In this document: positions 10,738 through 23,400 of the stretch, one piece after another
Layout of the letters: the number at the start of each line of letters is the position of its first letter
Numbering within the stretch: position 1 is the stretch's first letter
Assembly: GCA_933207985.1 (NCBI GenBank)
Contig: OW240916.1
Location: 292,873,310 to 292,937,309, forward strand
Length of the DNA: 64,000 nt
Reading direction: 5' to 3'
DNA from: Pelobates cultripes
Lineage: Eukaryota; Chordata; Amphibia; Anura; Pelobatidae
Notes under the pieces: model-generated
Told to the model about the DNA's origin: nothing
Database searches by the model: none
The model's input: only the letters and a program-made list of their open reading frames with translations
Program-made: the position numbers and the translations under genes

Positions 10738-12845
10738 ACGTTAGACATTTTTTCCTGGATTCTCGTCACACCTCATGTGAACTCTTACAATTTTTCTTCA
10801 GGCCCCTATGGGGTGAGCTAGCTCTTTTGCTAATGAATTGCTTAGAGTGGTAAAATGTCACAAAATAGATAAACTATACAGTGTGGGTTTCTCTCCGCCT
10901 TCCCCTTGGGTACGTTTGTCTGAAAGTATATCACCTGATTGACAACCGTCAATCAAGCCCTAAATGTCTCCATTGTCCTTGATGGTAAATTGCTATGCGT
11001 TTTTTGTTTTTTTTTGCGTGCTGCCGTGCACCGATCTCCCGTTAGCTTTTATACGGGATGCTCCCTCACCTTGTCACCCAACCCGTGTCTAAGATGTGCT
11101 TCTTACCAATTCCTGGTTCTACCATGTGTTTCACTGGGTTGAAGTGTGTGTTGATCTTGGTTTCATAGTCTAGGTTCATTGAGATTTGTTGTATCAAACC
11201 TCGCTCTCTCTGGTACCTGAACATGTTTCTATTGCCTAGCAATCAGTAGGTTTGCATCTATCAGTATATAAACAGTAGGCAAGCTTGGGGCTTCGTGTAG
11301 GAATTGAGTGTCATAAACAGTAATCCACATTCAGTTAGCAATTTGGTCGCGATGTGCAAGGCCTCCATGATAATTCTCTCTACCTCCCTCCAGTATGCCC
11401 TGAGATTTGGGCAAGCCCACCATATGTGGTACATCGTGCCCTTGTCTGCCCCACACCTCCAGCATGGCTTTGAAGTATTAGGGTATATCCTTGCCAATCT
11501 AGTTGGTACCAGGTACCACCTATATTGAATTTTACGCATAAGCTCCAGATGTGATGCACATCTGGATCTACCTTTGTGAGCTGTGAATGCTTGTAGCCAT
11601 TGGTCTTTGGTAAAGAGTTTGCCTATGTCAGTTTGCCATGCCTCTATGAATTTGGCTGTCGGGGTGAGTATTGGATTTCATTACGCATACATAAACGAGA
11701 GTGTTTTTTTCGGGTATAACCATGGTCTCACATAGTCTTTCCATGCGTTCCGTCGGTTCTGGGAGTTCGGTCGAATGCACCAAGATTGCTTTCAGCTGTA
11801 AATAGGAGAACAATGCATGATTTGGTAGACCGTATTTCCTCTGTAGGTCTGGGAACTGCAATAGGGCACCGTGGTGGTAAAGATGTCTGACCAGTGTACA
11901 CCCTCCCCTTATCCATGGTTGGTAGTCTGTGTGGGGTTGGCTATGTGGAGGCTATAGCTGGGTGTTGCCAATGTCCAGGTTTTCTTATATACTATTTGTG
12001 GTTTTGCTGTATCACATGTTTAAAGAGTAACTCTGTAGCGTTAGGCATGTATGGTAGTCTACGGCGTAACATATGCGGAACCCAGAAAAGATATTTGAGG
12101 CCCTTAGGGCACGCCCACACTGACTCCATCTCCACCCATTGTGGTACATTATTTGCTGTATGTGAGTGTAGGGCAGTGGCTAGGAGGGCTGCTCTATAAT
12201 ACGACCGCACATCCTGCAGCCCCAGTCCTCCGTTTTCTAGGGACCTACTCAGTATTTGTGTTGCTACCCTGATCTTGCGGTTGGCCCAGACAAATTTAGT
12301 GAAGGTTTGTTGAAGCTTTCGCAAATATGTGTTGGGTATAGTGTTCTACTTTGAGAGTGGAATTTTGGTAGCAACACCATCTTCACTGCCACAGGTACTT
12401 GTCACCCGATCTCCTCAGAGTATCTTCAATCTCACTCAATTTCCCATAGTTAAGGTCTCGGAGACCCATCGGATCCTTAGGTATTCGCAGTCCCAGGAAG
12501 GTGAGAACCCTCTCTCCAGTCCAACAGGAAAGCGGCTTTCAACTGGTCAATAATGTGGCTGGGTGCTCCCACCCTCAATGCCTGTGTTTTAGTGGCATTT
12601 AATTTGTAATAGGACTGTTCCCCATATAATTGTATTTCCTGTAGAAGGTTTGGCAGAGACCTGTGGCTGTGTGAGTATTAGCAGTACATTGTCTGCGAAC
12701 AGGTTGGCCTTATACTCTCTTTCTCCCACTTGAATGCCATGAATCAAGGTGTTTTCATGGATTTTGATTGTAAATAGTTCACCTCCCCCCTTCTCCATCT
12801 TGAGATACTGAGCTGCTAACACCTGCATCTGCTCCTTTCAGAGTC
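10552..12845 (-). mobile_element. L1-type LINE, decayed ORF2 3' half
   Basis: On the minus strand, fragments in different frames follow ORF2 order. An RT remnant comes first, with FADNVLLILTQP (about 12710-12650; the usual catalytic pair is DD). Then come WANRKIRVATQILSRSLENGGLGLQD (12290-12200) and the C-terminal Cys-rich CWRCGADKGTMYHIWWACP (about 11460-11400). A long 3' UTR ends in a short A-run at 10559-10552. It has several frameshifts and stops and is 5'-truncated. No target-site duplication was found. Confidence 0.8.
10704..10735. repeat. (AT)n microsatellite
   Basis: About 16 AT units inside the L1 3' UTR. Confidence 0.95.
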
Positions 12846-13582
12846 CAGGACAAGCCCCCCCATTTATATTAATTTTAATGTTTGTTACAGGGTTTTGTTT
12901 TTGAAAGGGACACTATGTCTGATACATTAGACGTACGTTAGATGTGTTACACAAGTGCTCTAGAATACAGATTTGCGTGACACCTCAGTATACATAAAAA
13001 ACAATTCTTCACATGTAATATAAAAAAATAAACACCAAATGGCAAGAATTCAAGCATCACAAGGGGTATTCATTGTACCGGTTATGGCAAAGCCTCAAAT
13101 AGTAAACAACTTACAGTGAGTAGTTTTATGGGAGGCAATGAATATGATGTGCTCTTGTCAACCACTGGGCTCCCAAATTTCATGCTTATCGCAGGAATTA
13201 AAACATTTTTTACAAAAAATATATATATAATTTAGGGTTTAGTGTAACCCTATGCACTGTAACCACAAATTACCTGTTCATACATTTTCAAATACCCTGT
13301 CCCTCAACATCACTATAGCTGCATTGATTTGCAAATACAGTACACTAAATTCTTTACAGGTTTATATTTGATTAGTTGAATACTTTCATTCATCACTTTT
13401 CATGAATAAATGTATTCATGATTGTTGAGCAACACACAACCTTTGCTCAGTGTATGGAATGTGACGGTACTCCCACTGAAAATAACAGGAGGTCCATGGT
13501 CCATTGGCAGAGCAACTTGCTGGTCCCTGCAGAAGCTACAGGGTTGCAGCGGTAGATGAGAGGCAGGGGCGTACCTAGAGCA
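12846..13582. other. No gene recognised
   Basis: AT-rich unique-looking sequence. The last part (13400-13580) reads like a diverged repeat ending CAGGGGCGTACCTAGAG, but the family is unknown. Confidence 0.4.
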
Positions 13583-14746
13583 TGTGGCAGTCGGAGTCCC
13601 TGAAGGTTCAGATCTTGGTCCCCTTTTGTTCTCTCTCGGTAAACTCATTAATTCATTTGGATTCCACTACCACCTGTATGCCGACGACACCCAGATATAT
13701 CCCTTTCCCCCTGACCTCTCCCATGCTGTCCTACGAGTCACCAATTGCCTTTCATCTATCTCTGACTGGATGTCCTCCCGCTTTCTGAAACTCAATCTCT
13801 CTAAAACGGAGCTCATTGTCTTTCCTCCTCCTAATACTGATCATCCTCTTTCGCTCTCCCTGCAGGTTGATGGTACCTGCCTCACCCCATCTTTGCAAGC
13901 TCGTTGTCTTGGTGTCATTTTTGATCCTGGCCTCACCTTTGTGCCTCATGTCCAGTTTGTTGCTAAAACCAGTCGATTCCACCTTAAAAACTTTGCTCGC
14001 ATATGCCTCGTTCTTATGCAAGATGCTGCCAAGGAGCTTTATCATGCTCTAGTAATCTATTGCATCGATTACTGTAATTCTCTCCTAATTGGTCTTCCCA
14101 GAAGCCGTACTGCCCACCTACAATCTGTGATGAATGCTGCTGCCTGGCTAATCTTTCTCTCCTGTCACTCCTCTCACACCTCACCCCTCTGTCGATCCTT
14201 GCACTGGCTTCCTGTACCCTACAGGTGTCAATTTAAAATACTGATTCATAGGCATGCCCCCTCTAGGTCTCTCTGCTCTACTGGTGACCTTCTCCTGTCT
14301 GCTCGCACCCTTACTGCATATGCACGCCTCCCTTTCCTTTGGAACAGCCTGCCTCTCCCCTAGTCTTCCACCCTTTAAGAAGTCTCTCAAAACCCATCTT
14401 TTTAGAAATACCTATGGCCTCCAAGGAGGTGAGAGTGGAGTGTGGCACTTTAGGAAAGAGGAAGGATTAATCCTTCCTCTTTCCTAAAGTGCCACACTCC
14501 ACTCTCACCTCCAGTTCTGCTTCTTTCCCATCATGTCTGTCTATTTGCCGTCTCCCTCAATACCCTTCCTATTGTGTTTTTATACCCCACCTCCTCTAGA
14601 CTGCAAGCTCGTTTGAGCAGGGTCCTCAATTACCTATTGTTCCTGTTACATTTTGTTATTGTCTTATTTGGCAAATTCCCCTCTTATTGTAAAGCGTTGT
14701 GGAATAAGATGGCACTATATAAATACCAATAATAATAAAATCGATC
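13583..14746 (+). mobile_element. L2/CR1-clade LINE, 3' part of ORF2
   Basis: The open frame at 13584-14363 carries [13 protein letters not shown], the RT catalytic [47 protein letters not shown] and [15 protein letters not shown], in the order of L2/CR1 reverse transcriptases. The 3' tail GTAAAGCGTTGTGGAATAAG..CTATATAAATACC then AATAATAATA is the usual L2-like end in frog genomes. It is 5'-truncated before the RT fingers, and the coding part ends early by frameshift near 14363. A perfect palindrome is embedded at 14425-14512. Confidence 0.88.
14425..14512. repeat. Perfect 88-bp palindrome (2 x 44 bp, no spacer)
   Basis: The left arm (14425-14468, starts GGAGGTGAGAGTGG, ends GGAAGGATT) is the exact reverse complement of the right arm (14469-14512). 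Symmetry ends abruptly at 14424/14513. It lies in the 3' non-coding part of the L2-like element. Confidence 0.97.
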
Positions 14747-15663
14747 GGAAAAGGTTACAGATTGCTCAAGGTTTGATTTTCTGTTGGTAATTGGTAAGGC
14801 ATTTGATGAGCTAGCTGTTTGCTATTGATTGTTGGTTAATTAGGTATTGTTTGCAAATTAGCATAGGCCTACCCTGGTGTTAAACATTCCTAGTGGGTGG
14901 TGCTTTTAGGAGTTATATAAAGGTTGTGGTCATTAGTTTGGCTGCTGCTTGTAAGTGCCGGGATATACTCTGGAGGGTCTTTATTGCAGCCTCGATCTTG
15001 TCCTTATTTAACAGAAGAGGAGAAATGAACCACTAGTTTGGCAACATGCAATACAAAAAAATAAATTAAAAAAAACAAAAAAAAAACACACAAACATACC
15101 AGATTTTGAAGATTTATGGAGACATTTCACTCTTTAATGCTTTACACTTTGAAATGAAGACAAGTAAGAACTTGGCATACACAATGTACTCTGAAAGTAA
15201 TTATGAAAATTAAAGTACGTTACAAAAAATTCAAGTCTCAAAAGTCCTAAATAATAATGGACTGAATATTTAATGGGGCTGTGCAATAGGGGTATTTGAG
15301 CTGCCCATCAAGCTCTAAGGCCAATCAGGTTTTGTCCTACATGTATAAGAGGGGTGTGCTCTTTGTGGTAACCACATGCTGCATTGGGACGTTAACTACC
15401 AAGCAGGTGGAGGTGAAAGGATCCAAACACACCGTATTGGACGTTAGTAAACATTACAGCAAAGTATTATTAAAATAGATAAATGGCGATTGCAACCAAA
15501 AACCATTCCAAATGTTTTATACGAGGCACCCGTGATAGGATTTAAAGAGTGATAAAAACCAATACTGCCATTTACAGACTGGCACATATATACAATTATC
15601 TGTCGACAATAAGGACCTTCTGTAGAATAAGATGTTGGAGGTCTTTAAAAATGAGAAGTCATC
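14747..15663. other. No gene recognised
   Basis: The segment 14780-15010 has GGAGTTATATAAAGG followed by GGCTGCTGCTTG and resembles an LTR promoter region, but no paired ends or polyprotein were seen. The rest is AT-rich. Confidence 0.3.
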
Positions 15664-15742
15664 TTAACCGCTTAAGGGGACACAACGGAAATTTTCCGTC
15701 ATGCTGGCTTTTCCTTTTGAAGCTGTATCTTTGAGCGGTTAA
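15664..15742. mobile_element. 79-bp TTAA mini-MITE, variant form
   Basis: It starts TTAACCGCTTAAGGGGACAC and ends GAGCGGTTAA. Length and termini parallel the 80-bp mini-MITEs at 20485, 30956 and 50879, with CCGC in place of CCCC. Confidence 0.6.
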
Positions 15743-17715
15743 GTGCTTAAGTTCTACACTCCATCATAGACCACTGACTTAGATTACTATACCACATACG
15801 GCTATAACTCCGCTCATACATAGATCGCTGTAAAATATGTTAAAATGACAGAGTTTGGGCACCCATGGAGTTACAGTTTTTGGAACTTTGGATAAATGGT
15901 CCTCCCATTGTAGTATTGAAAACGGATATTAAACAACTAAACCATTTGTTTTTTTCAATAATATAGGCACTAGCAAAAATCTGCATTAAAAAGGCATGAT
16001 CACAAAAAGTTACATATGGCTAAAAGTTGAGCAACTTTAAAAGTTTTCTTTTATGTAACAGGTCCTACCTTAAAAATAAAAAAAATAAAGACAGACTGTT
16101 GGTATTCTAAATTTATTCCAAACTCCCGGTCACAAAGAAATGCTTGTTACAAATTGTTCAGCGTGCCAAGACTGTTCAGAATGCACATAAAATCAGTTTA
16201 TACTTACGAACAGGAAAAAAAATAAATTAATTGGTTTTACTATTTTTCTTGAAATGCAAAAATATTTGTTATTAAGCACATATGAAACATTAGAGGCTGC
16301 TGGTATCGGTTACACAAAAAGCAAATCACACTTAATATATGCTGTTGCAGTGAGCACCAGTTCACTCCTTAACAAGCGGTAAACACTAGAGCATTTTCTC
16401 TCCTAACAAGCTCTATACACAAAGAAACACACATTTGGTGCTTCAGTACGGTGGTAAAATGAATGATATAAATGTATGTAGGATTTTAGTATATATATAT
16501 TTTTTTAACCTTACAAGGGACAGCTTAGGGACATATCATGCCACCATTATTCTTGTTTTCATTAGATTCAGGGTTTAGCTCACTTCACAATTTGTATTGG
16601 TATTTTGGAAATCTGAAGTCAAATCAAATTTTAGGGTGTAGTCGCTACTTTTTAATGGAATATCCCAATTCACTTAAAGTTTTTTTGTTTTTTTAAATTA
16701 TCTTTTTACATGGGGGTGATTGTGTGGGGGAGAAAAAAAAAAAAACGGGAAAAAAAACCCACAAACAGTGCAATTAACCTCTCTCCCAATATGGATGACA
16801 CAGATTCAGTAATTTGATGTGTACGTATACACGTATATGGCCCTTAAGACTTGGTTCTATCTCAAACCCAGCAGACAAACATAAAACTTTAAGGTTTTTC
16901 AGAAATGAATCACAATCCAGGATTCGTTTTCCGCATTAACAAATTAAAGAAAGGGATAAATGGCTTTCCTAAGGTCTAAACCTTGCATAGCAAAATAAAG
17001 GATTCTGGAGAAGAATTTCTGGGGTCTGATAGACAGCTAAAAAAGGTTTTGGGAAATCTCTAGACAGTTCAAATGACATCTAATATATGCACAAAACCAA
17101 TTGGAAGCATTCCGTCCAGAACATGAACCAATATGAAAGATTTGGAATATTACTGTTTGTTAGTAATTCCACTTTGAGGTTTATCCGTAAGAATTCTGCA
17201 GTGATCTATTAGATATATATATAATATATATAAAAAAAAAAAAAAAAGGTTTAATTCTAGGTAACTACTGATGTCTGTATAAGGGAATTTACAGAAACAA
17301 AAACAATAGCTGCTTCTCCAAATTACACAGAGGAAAATCTATATAGCAGAACAGGAAAATAAACATAGGCTAAAACAAATGAAGAGTTATAGAATGTTTT
17401 AGTCCCAACTCCAGTTAGCAGGGCTAAGAATGATGGATGATGTAATATCCCACATATGAAGCCTGCCTAGTTACTTCCTTGATGTAGTTATTTGGCAAAA
17501 GTGGTTACCTGAAACAAAACACTTATTCTAAATCGTACACCCCCACCCCACGCCCCCCCAAAATTTATATACATTTTTTTAATTAAAAAAATAAAAATAA
17601 AATAAGTTTAAAACAAAATCTAGAATCGGTAAGAAATGTAACAAAATAAATACATAGAACCTACCATGCAAACCCATTAAATGTAGCCTTGTCTGAGTTG
17701 GCATAGCAGATGCAA
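15743..17715. other. Intergenic or distal 3' UTR; no gene recognised
   Basis: AT-rich, with an A-run at 17231-17247 and no coding similarity. It may be transcribed as distal ATOSB 3' UTR if the poly(A) signal at 16112 is used. Confidence 0.4.
16112..16117 (-). terminator. Alternative poly(A) signal AATAAA
   Basis: TTTATT on the plus strand reads AATAAA on the minus strand, 4.2 kb past the ATOSB stop. It is a candidate distal end of the gene by position only. Confidence 0.15.
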
Positions 17716-17845
17716 TTTATTCAAATGAGACATTTCCTGGGCTAAAATCAAAACATACGGTTTAGTTTCTTCCTAACCAAAAACCAGTATTAGGACAGGA
17801 CCACTTTAAGGCATCACTGAGGGCCCACAGTATAATGGTTTTGCA

Positions 17846-17996
17846 TAGGGGTGCCCAAAATATAGATCCCCAGATGTTTTAAAAACTACATCTTCCATGA
17901 CGCTTTGTCATTCTAAAAGCATTTGAAAGGCATGCAAATCATCATGGGAGGTGTAGTTCTAAAAACATCTGGGGATCTACCTTTTGGGCACCCCTG
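17846..17996. mobile_element. hAT-like inverted-repeat MITE
   Basis: About 150 bp with long imperfect arms: TAGGGGTGCCCAAAATATAG at the left, and the complement of a CAGGGGTGCCCAAAAGGTAG end at the right. The arms continue with GATCCCCAGATGTTTT. A short, degenerate target-site duplication is possible (GTTTTGCA / GTTTAAAG). Confidence 0.7.
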
Positions 17997-18289
17997 GTTT
18001 AAAGGATAGGTAAGTAGTTGCACTGCAGTCTTCAAAATTTAACTTTTTTTTGTTTAAGCATATGCTGCACCAAGACTGAAATATGGCACAGCTGTAGCTT
18101 CACTTAATCTTCATAAAATTTAAATTAAATCAGAGCTCTTCTTGAACTACACCTAGTAATCGGCCTGTATTTTAAAGACAAGAATGCAAAAACCATAAGA
18201 GTATCAGCTCAATAAAAGCTGGAAGGCTGCTCGTTGGCTGCACTTCCTGCGTTTTTGGTTAATTTCCCAGATGATAAAAAACAGACTTG

Positions 18290-18890
18290 GACAGTTAAAA
18301 TCGCCAAAATATGAATTCAAAGTGAATTTCAAATTTTAGGTTAAAAAAGCCAAATAAAAAGCATAACCGACATGGACATATTTTTTCCCCCTCTTCAAAT
18401 TCAGTTGATGCGGCATAGAATTTTAAATTTCCAGCTATTTGTAGTTTCGTGAATAACCCTTATTAATGTCGTTTCTATGCATTCTATGCCAGAGAATTCA
18501 AGCTGCCATCTTGTTTCTCCCAGATGTGTATGTTTCTAACATGCTTGCTCAACTCCTCACAAAAATAAAATAAAAATCACCATCCAACAAATAGATTTGT
18601 TACAGTGCAAGAGGGGGTTGGGGTGGGGGGGTTCACTAGAGCAGGAATTGACCAGTTTTAGGTCAAAACACATTGTAGGCGACTTGGAGAATTTTTACAA
18701 TTCACAATTTTGGCCTAAATTAAAAATCCCCTGGTCAATTTCTAACAACTCACAGTTTTGTGAATAATATTGTTAATGTGCTTTCTATACATTCAGCCAA
18801 GAAGCCAGTAACGGCTGCCATTTTGTTTCTTACAGAAGCCTCTGTTAAGAACATGCTAGCTCACCTCCTAACAAAAGCAGCCAACAAATT
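18290..18890. repeat. Two diverged copies of a segment in tandem
   Basis: The segments at about 18450-18560 and 18750-18870 align: GTGAATAA..TTAATGT..TTTCTAT.CATTC..GCTGCCAT.TTGTTTCT..AACATGCT.GCTCA. The spacing is about 300 bp. Family unknown. Confidence 0.5.
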
Positions 18891-20310
18891 CAAAGTATGT
18901 GGAACAGTGCAAATGGGCTTTGTTCCATAAATCGAGAATTGTGGAATGTTGGTAGCAAACTCTTCACAATTCCCAGTTTAGAGAAAAACCTTAACATTGG
19001 AATACAAAATGTGTGATACAACCAGTAAATGTCACGAAGTTCAACTGCTGGTAAAATGGAGGGGGTTTACGACGATTCTGGTAGATTAACAGATTTGCAG
19101 CTACAGCTATACAAGGTGTTAATCCTGTATGAAAAGCTATTCTATCCTAGTAAAGTGAATTTTTCAGAAGGTTATTAACTATTTAAAAATATATTTAGGA
19201 CATGTAAGCCAGAAAGCAGATTAAAATGCCTCAGAGGGTTAAAATGCACCCAGGTTGGTGAAGGGCACATGGGGGGGAATCATTTGTTTAGGAAAATATA
19301 AGTGTTTGAGCTTAGCACACAACAAACAATACAAAATAGCGGACATTCTACCAAGGAGGTTAGATTCTTCTTCCAGAGGGACTTTCATTCAGACTGCAAA
19401 CTCACATAGGTGTGCAGAATACAGGGATTCCTTCTATATGTCAGAACTTGTTTTCTTGCCACATTGCAAAGCAGAGAGAGGACACTGAACACACTAGGTA
19501 ACACGCGTTTGGGCCTACAGTTCCCATGATCCTCGACCAGGCTAGTGGATGTATGGATTAAAGAATACATTTGGAGTATACTGCTCAGGTGACCACTATC
19601 AAATGTTTGGTTAGCTCAGTAGGTAAAAGCTCAGAGTGTAGTTAGTAGGCCCCTCTGGCTGGTGGAAAATCGGGGATAATGCACAGGGTTTGCAAGTTGC
19701 TTACCATTATTTAAGGACAAAAAGCCAACTACAATATACCATCATTTCATAGCACATCTGGTTTTCAAGGCCCAGATAATATACTTTTGGAATCCCTGAA
19801 AGCCACAGCCTACGTGGTATTTCCAAACAATGTTATCAATCAAGAAGTCATATACTTTCGTAACCCACCCATATTTAAAACAAGCTGGACCCTCTAGAAG
19901 AAAACTGAAGCATTGGCTAGATTTCCATGTACAAGCTAGGTTTCACCAATATATAAGCAGCCTTGACATGTTCTCTGGAGAATTCTGGAAGTGACCATTT
20001 CCTCACTTTAAATAGAGCAGTAAAACAGACAATTTAAGGGAACAGGAAGGCTTTAAAGTTTAAAAAAAACAAAAAAAAGTTCAGTTAACTTTGCAGCTCA
20101 AACGATCTTACAGTAACCGACCCTCTGAGAAGTATTGCTTAACAGAGGTGACACCATATCTTGTCCCTGGTAATATTCAAAAATGGGGGTTGAGCTTCAA
20201 CTACTGCAGGATTCAGGGAAAAGCAAGGGATTAGGCAATAAATAAGGTGTGTGCAACTTTTGGGGTTGGAAGTGTGGGTGTGACAGAGTTCCACACCATC
20301 CAGTCCTCCT

Positions 20311-20464
20311 TCAAAGCCGAGGAGAGTACTTTGGATTCTTGGGGGCCTCAGTGAAGGATTTGAGTTCATAAGGTATCCCAGTGTCCACCTCGATGGATTT
20401 GCGGGAGAAGAGTAGGCGGATATCATCATGGAGGTAAATTTTCCCAGACTTTGACCGATGGAAC
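20311..20464 (-). CDS. ATOSB: ATOSB terminal coding exon 7
   Basis: Acceptor TTTCCATTTCAG|GTTCCA; the stop TGA is at 20313-20311. It encodes the last 51 residues, including SKSGKIYLHDDIRLLFSRKS and a C-terminal TEAPKNPKYSP that parallels the mammalian end. A TTAA mini-MITE ends only 20 bp upstream of the acceptor (20485-20562). Confidence 0.93.
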
Positions 20465-23400
20465 CTGAAATGGAAAGAACAGGTTTAACCCCTTAAGGAC
20501 CAAACTTCTGGAATAAAAGGCAATCATGACATGTCACACGTCATGTGTCCTTAAAGGGTTGAAGGAGAAATGTGACTTTATAGGATTTTCAATATTATTT
20601 TTACCCATTCCCTGTACTTAGGAACTATGTATTTGTGAAGTCTGAAACAGAAGAAATTAAATATAGAAGTCCACACTTCTACCCTAGAAATGTTCGCTGC
20701 CATCTTAACCCTCTCTCTCATTTCCCCTTCTGTCACTGTATACCCAAAGAAAGATGAAAGGTCCAGGACCTCCTAAGCTCAGCAAGGCAAATTTATTGGA
20801 ACAAGCTTACAACAACATTTCGAACCACACAGGGTCTTTAGACATAACCTTGTGAGGATTGTGCTAACCACTGGTCTGGTAGCACCCGACTAGCTTAATT
20901 GAGTGCAGTTCCTACAAATCTGGTTGGTACTATATACCCAGCCATGGACAAATTTGTTTATTCTGTAATCAACACTATAGATCTGGACCAAGAGGAGTGC
21001 ATAAGAGCTTTCAAGATTAATCTATACAGAGTGTGAATTGGTGAATGTCCCATCATACCTCAGGTGCATGAGGTAGCACAATATCCTTCTGGCTTTATCC
21101 TTGCCAGATCCGCATTCAGTGGCTTCCTGCATAATCCTTTCACCATCTTCCACTTCCTGCACAGGCACCAGGAAGATGCGATGGCGCAGAAAAGTTAGGT
21201 GGTTTGGTGGCATGTCCTTGAAGTCGTAAGTGACAAGAAACATCTTCACCACAGTTTTGTTGGGGTTAAATAAGGTCTGAAGGATAGACAGCACAGAAAT
21301 ACAAGCTGAGACAAGCGTGTATCATATGTATACACTTCTAAATTCCATTAGGTGAGCAATGCATGGTTTTGTACTGAAGTCACAACATGACAAGAAGTGG
21401 TAGATTTGACCAAGCAGACTGAAACGGGTCAGGGTTAGCAAGATCTATACACACAGACACATACATACAAACAGTAAGTAAGCTCATGCACAATTCTGCC
21501 AACAAGAGAATAAATATTTCATCTTGAGTCCATAATATATTTTATATTATAATATGAATATATGAAAAAATTTAAATCATTGAAGTTACGTAGTTACAAT
21601 ATTCCCTTGACAAAAACACAAGTACATTGACTGTTCATTGACTAGCATAGAAGCTCCTAATTATAGAAATGCTGCCACCACGTGAACACATTGTGTACTG
21701 CAGGCAGATTAGAAAAAGAATGTTCTGCTTTAAATGTAGATAAAATGTCTGACTTGGCACAGCTGATAATATATACACACACATTATTGCCTGCACTGTA
21801 TCCACACAGCTGACCTTCTGACAGTATACACACACAGCCGATTGTATACACACAAACGGCAGATCACAAATACACATTAACGCTTACATCCAACTCCACA
21901 CTTATGACCACATACACAAATGCCATCCGTTCTGTCGCTCTAAAATAACTAAACTTACCACTTGAATGGTTCCTGTGCTGGGGACACTGTACCCCTTCTT
22001 GCCCACAGCATCCAGATCAATAACTCCCTGTGGAGGAGAGCAAATTATCAAACTTGGAGAGTTAAAGCACAGTCCTTAAATGTACTGAAAAAAATAATTA
22101 AAACAAAACTGACTAGAATGGATTTGAGAAACTTTTACAAAAGCAAAGTGTTGGGGCAACTGTTTTCTAACTAAACTAAATATTGGAACTTTGGGACATA
22201 TTCCGGTTACATTCATGCAACGTCAGCCATTTTGAATTAGCAGTGGGAAGACAATAAAAAGGTGCACTGGCAGTTAACAGGGGATTATTCTCTAGCATTT
22301 CATAGTCAATGTGACCTGTAGGTCATTGAGAAGTTCATGCTGCATTGGGTTCTGTCAGCTGGTGTTAGGAGCGAGTATTTGGGTTAATCAATCATATGTT
22401 CTACACATCCAGGTGCAGATTACGGTTGCAAACTCCTTCCTATAATCAGTATTTTATTACAGAAGAAATGCTCACTCCATCGTGTGACTGGGTGACAAGC
22501 AGTATGCTACACACACAGACCGCACCACGTACGGACATACTTACCAGGAAAGGCGAGGGCATGCTGTGCTCAGAGATATGAAAATATGTGACCTCGACAG
22601 GGAGAGTGACGTGCTGGGGACAGTAGGAACCGCTAGCACCTATTTCTGCTGTGAATCCTTCAATCTGACCGGACGGAGCAAATCTGCCTCTCAGTATGGA
22701 CTCCTGAGAAAAGACACATTTCAGCATGACAGAGTATACAGGTAGTAAGTGCACATATTGTATGAATATGCAGCATTCTAACTCCATCCAAGTACAGAAT
22801 AAATGAATAGCATTCTTAATGGATACCTTTTTTTTTGGCCATTCAATGCACAGAGAGGATCATTCACAAAATTGTGAACAACTCTAAGCGAGTTCCAAGC
22901 AAATTTCACAAATTTAAAGGGCACCTATAGTCTCAAAAACAACAACCATTATTTCTCAATTATAGGTTCCCTTCTGTCCACCGCCATTTTGCTAGTATAA
23001 AAATTGACGTTTAAGATTACTAATGTCCATCTCCTCCAATCCACGGCTTCTCGCAGAAAAGGAATGTATTGGAAACAGACATGCGCAGTAAAACGCTGCA
23101 ATACTTCAATTAAAAGGACCACTATAGGCACCCAGACCACTTCAGCTTAATGGAGTGGTCTGGGTGCCAGGTCCATCTAGGGTTAACCCTGCCTGCTGTA
23201 AACATAGCAGTTTCAGAGAATCTGCTATGCTTACATTAGGGTTAATCCAGCCTCTAGTGGCTGTCTCATTGGCAGCCGCTAGAGGCGCTTCTCACTGTGA
23301 TTTTCACAGTGAGAAGACGCCAGCGTCCATAGGAAAGCATTAAGAATGCTTTCCTATGGACTGACTGAATGCGCCCGCGGCTCTTGCCGCGCATGTGCAT

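Larger units (their letters stand above)
17716..20310 (-). other. Probable ATOSB 3' UTR with candidate poly(A) signal
   Basis: No further exon follows the stop at 20311. The nearest minus-strand AATAAA I find is at 17721-17716; a second lies at 16117-16112. No LINE or other coding remnant interrupts this stretch, but a hAT-like inverted-repeat element sits at 17846-17996 and a diverged duplicated segment at 18.3-18.9 kb. Transcript data would be needed to pick the end. Confidence 0.35.

Noticed and set aside
14780..15010. LTR-like promoter segment with TATATAAAGG
   Set aside because: No partner repeat or polyprotein found; left as unassigned sequence.
19610..19680. A-box-like TTAGCTCAGTAGG suggesting a tRNA
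   Set aside because: No B box or cloverleaf pairing follows within the expected distance.
1..20310. A neighbouring gene such as STOML2 or UNC13B, expected from mammalian synteny
   Set aside because: No exon resembling these proteins was recognised on either strand downstream or upstream of ATOSB in this window.
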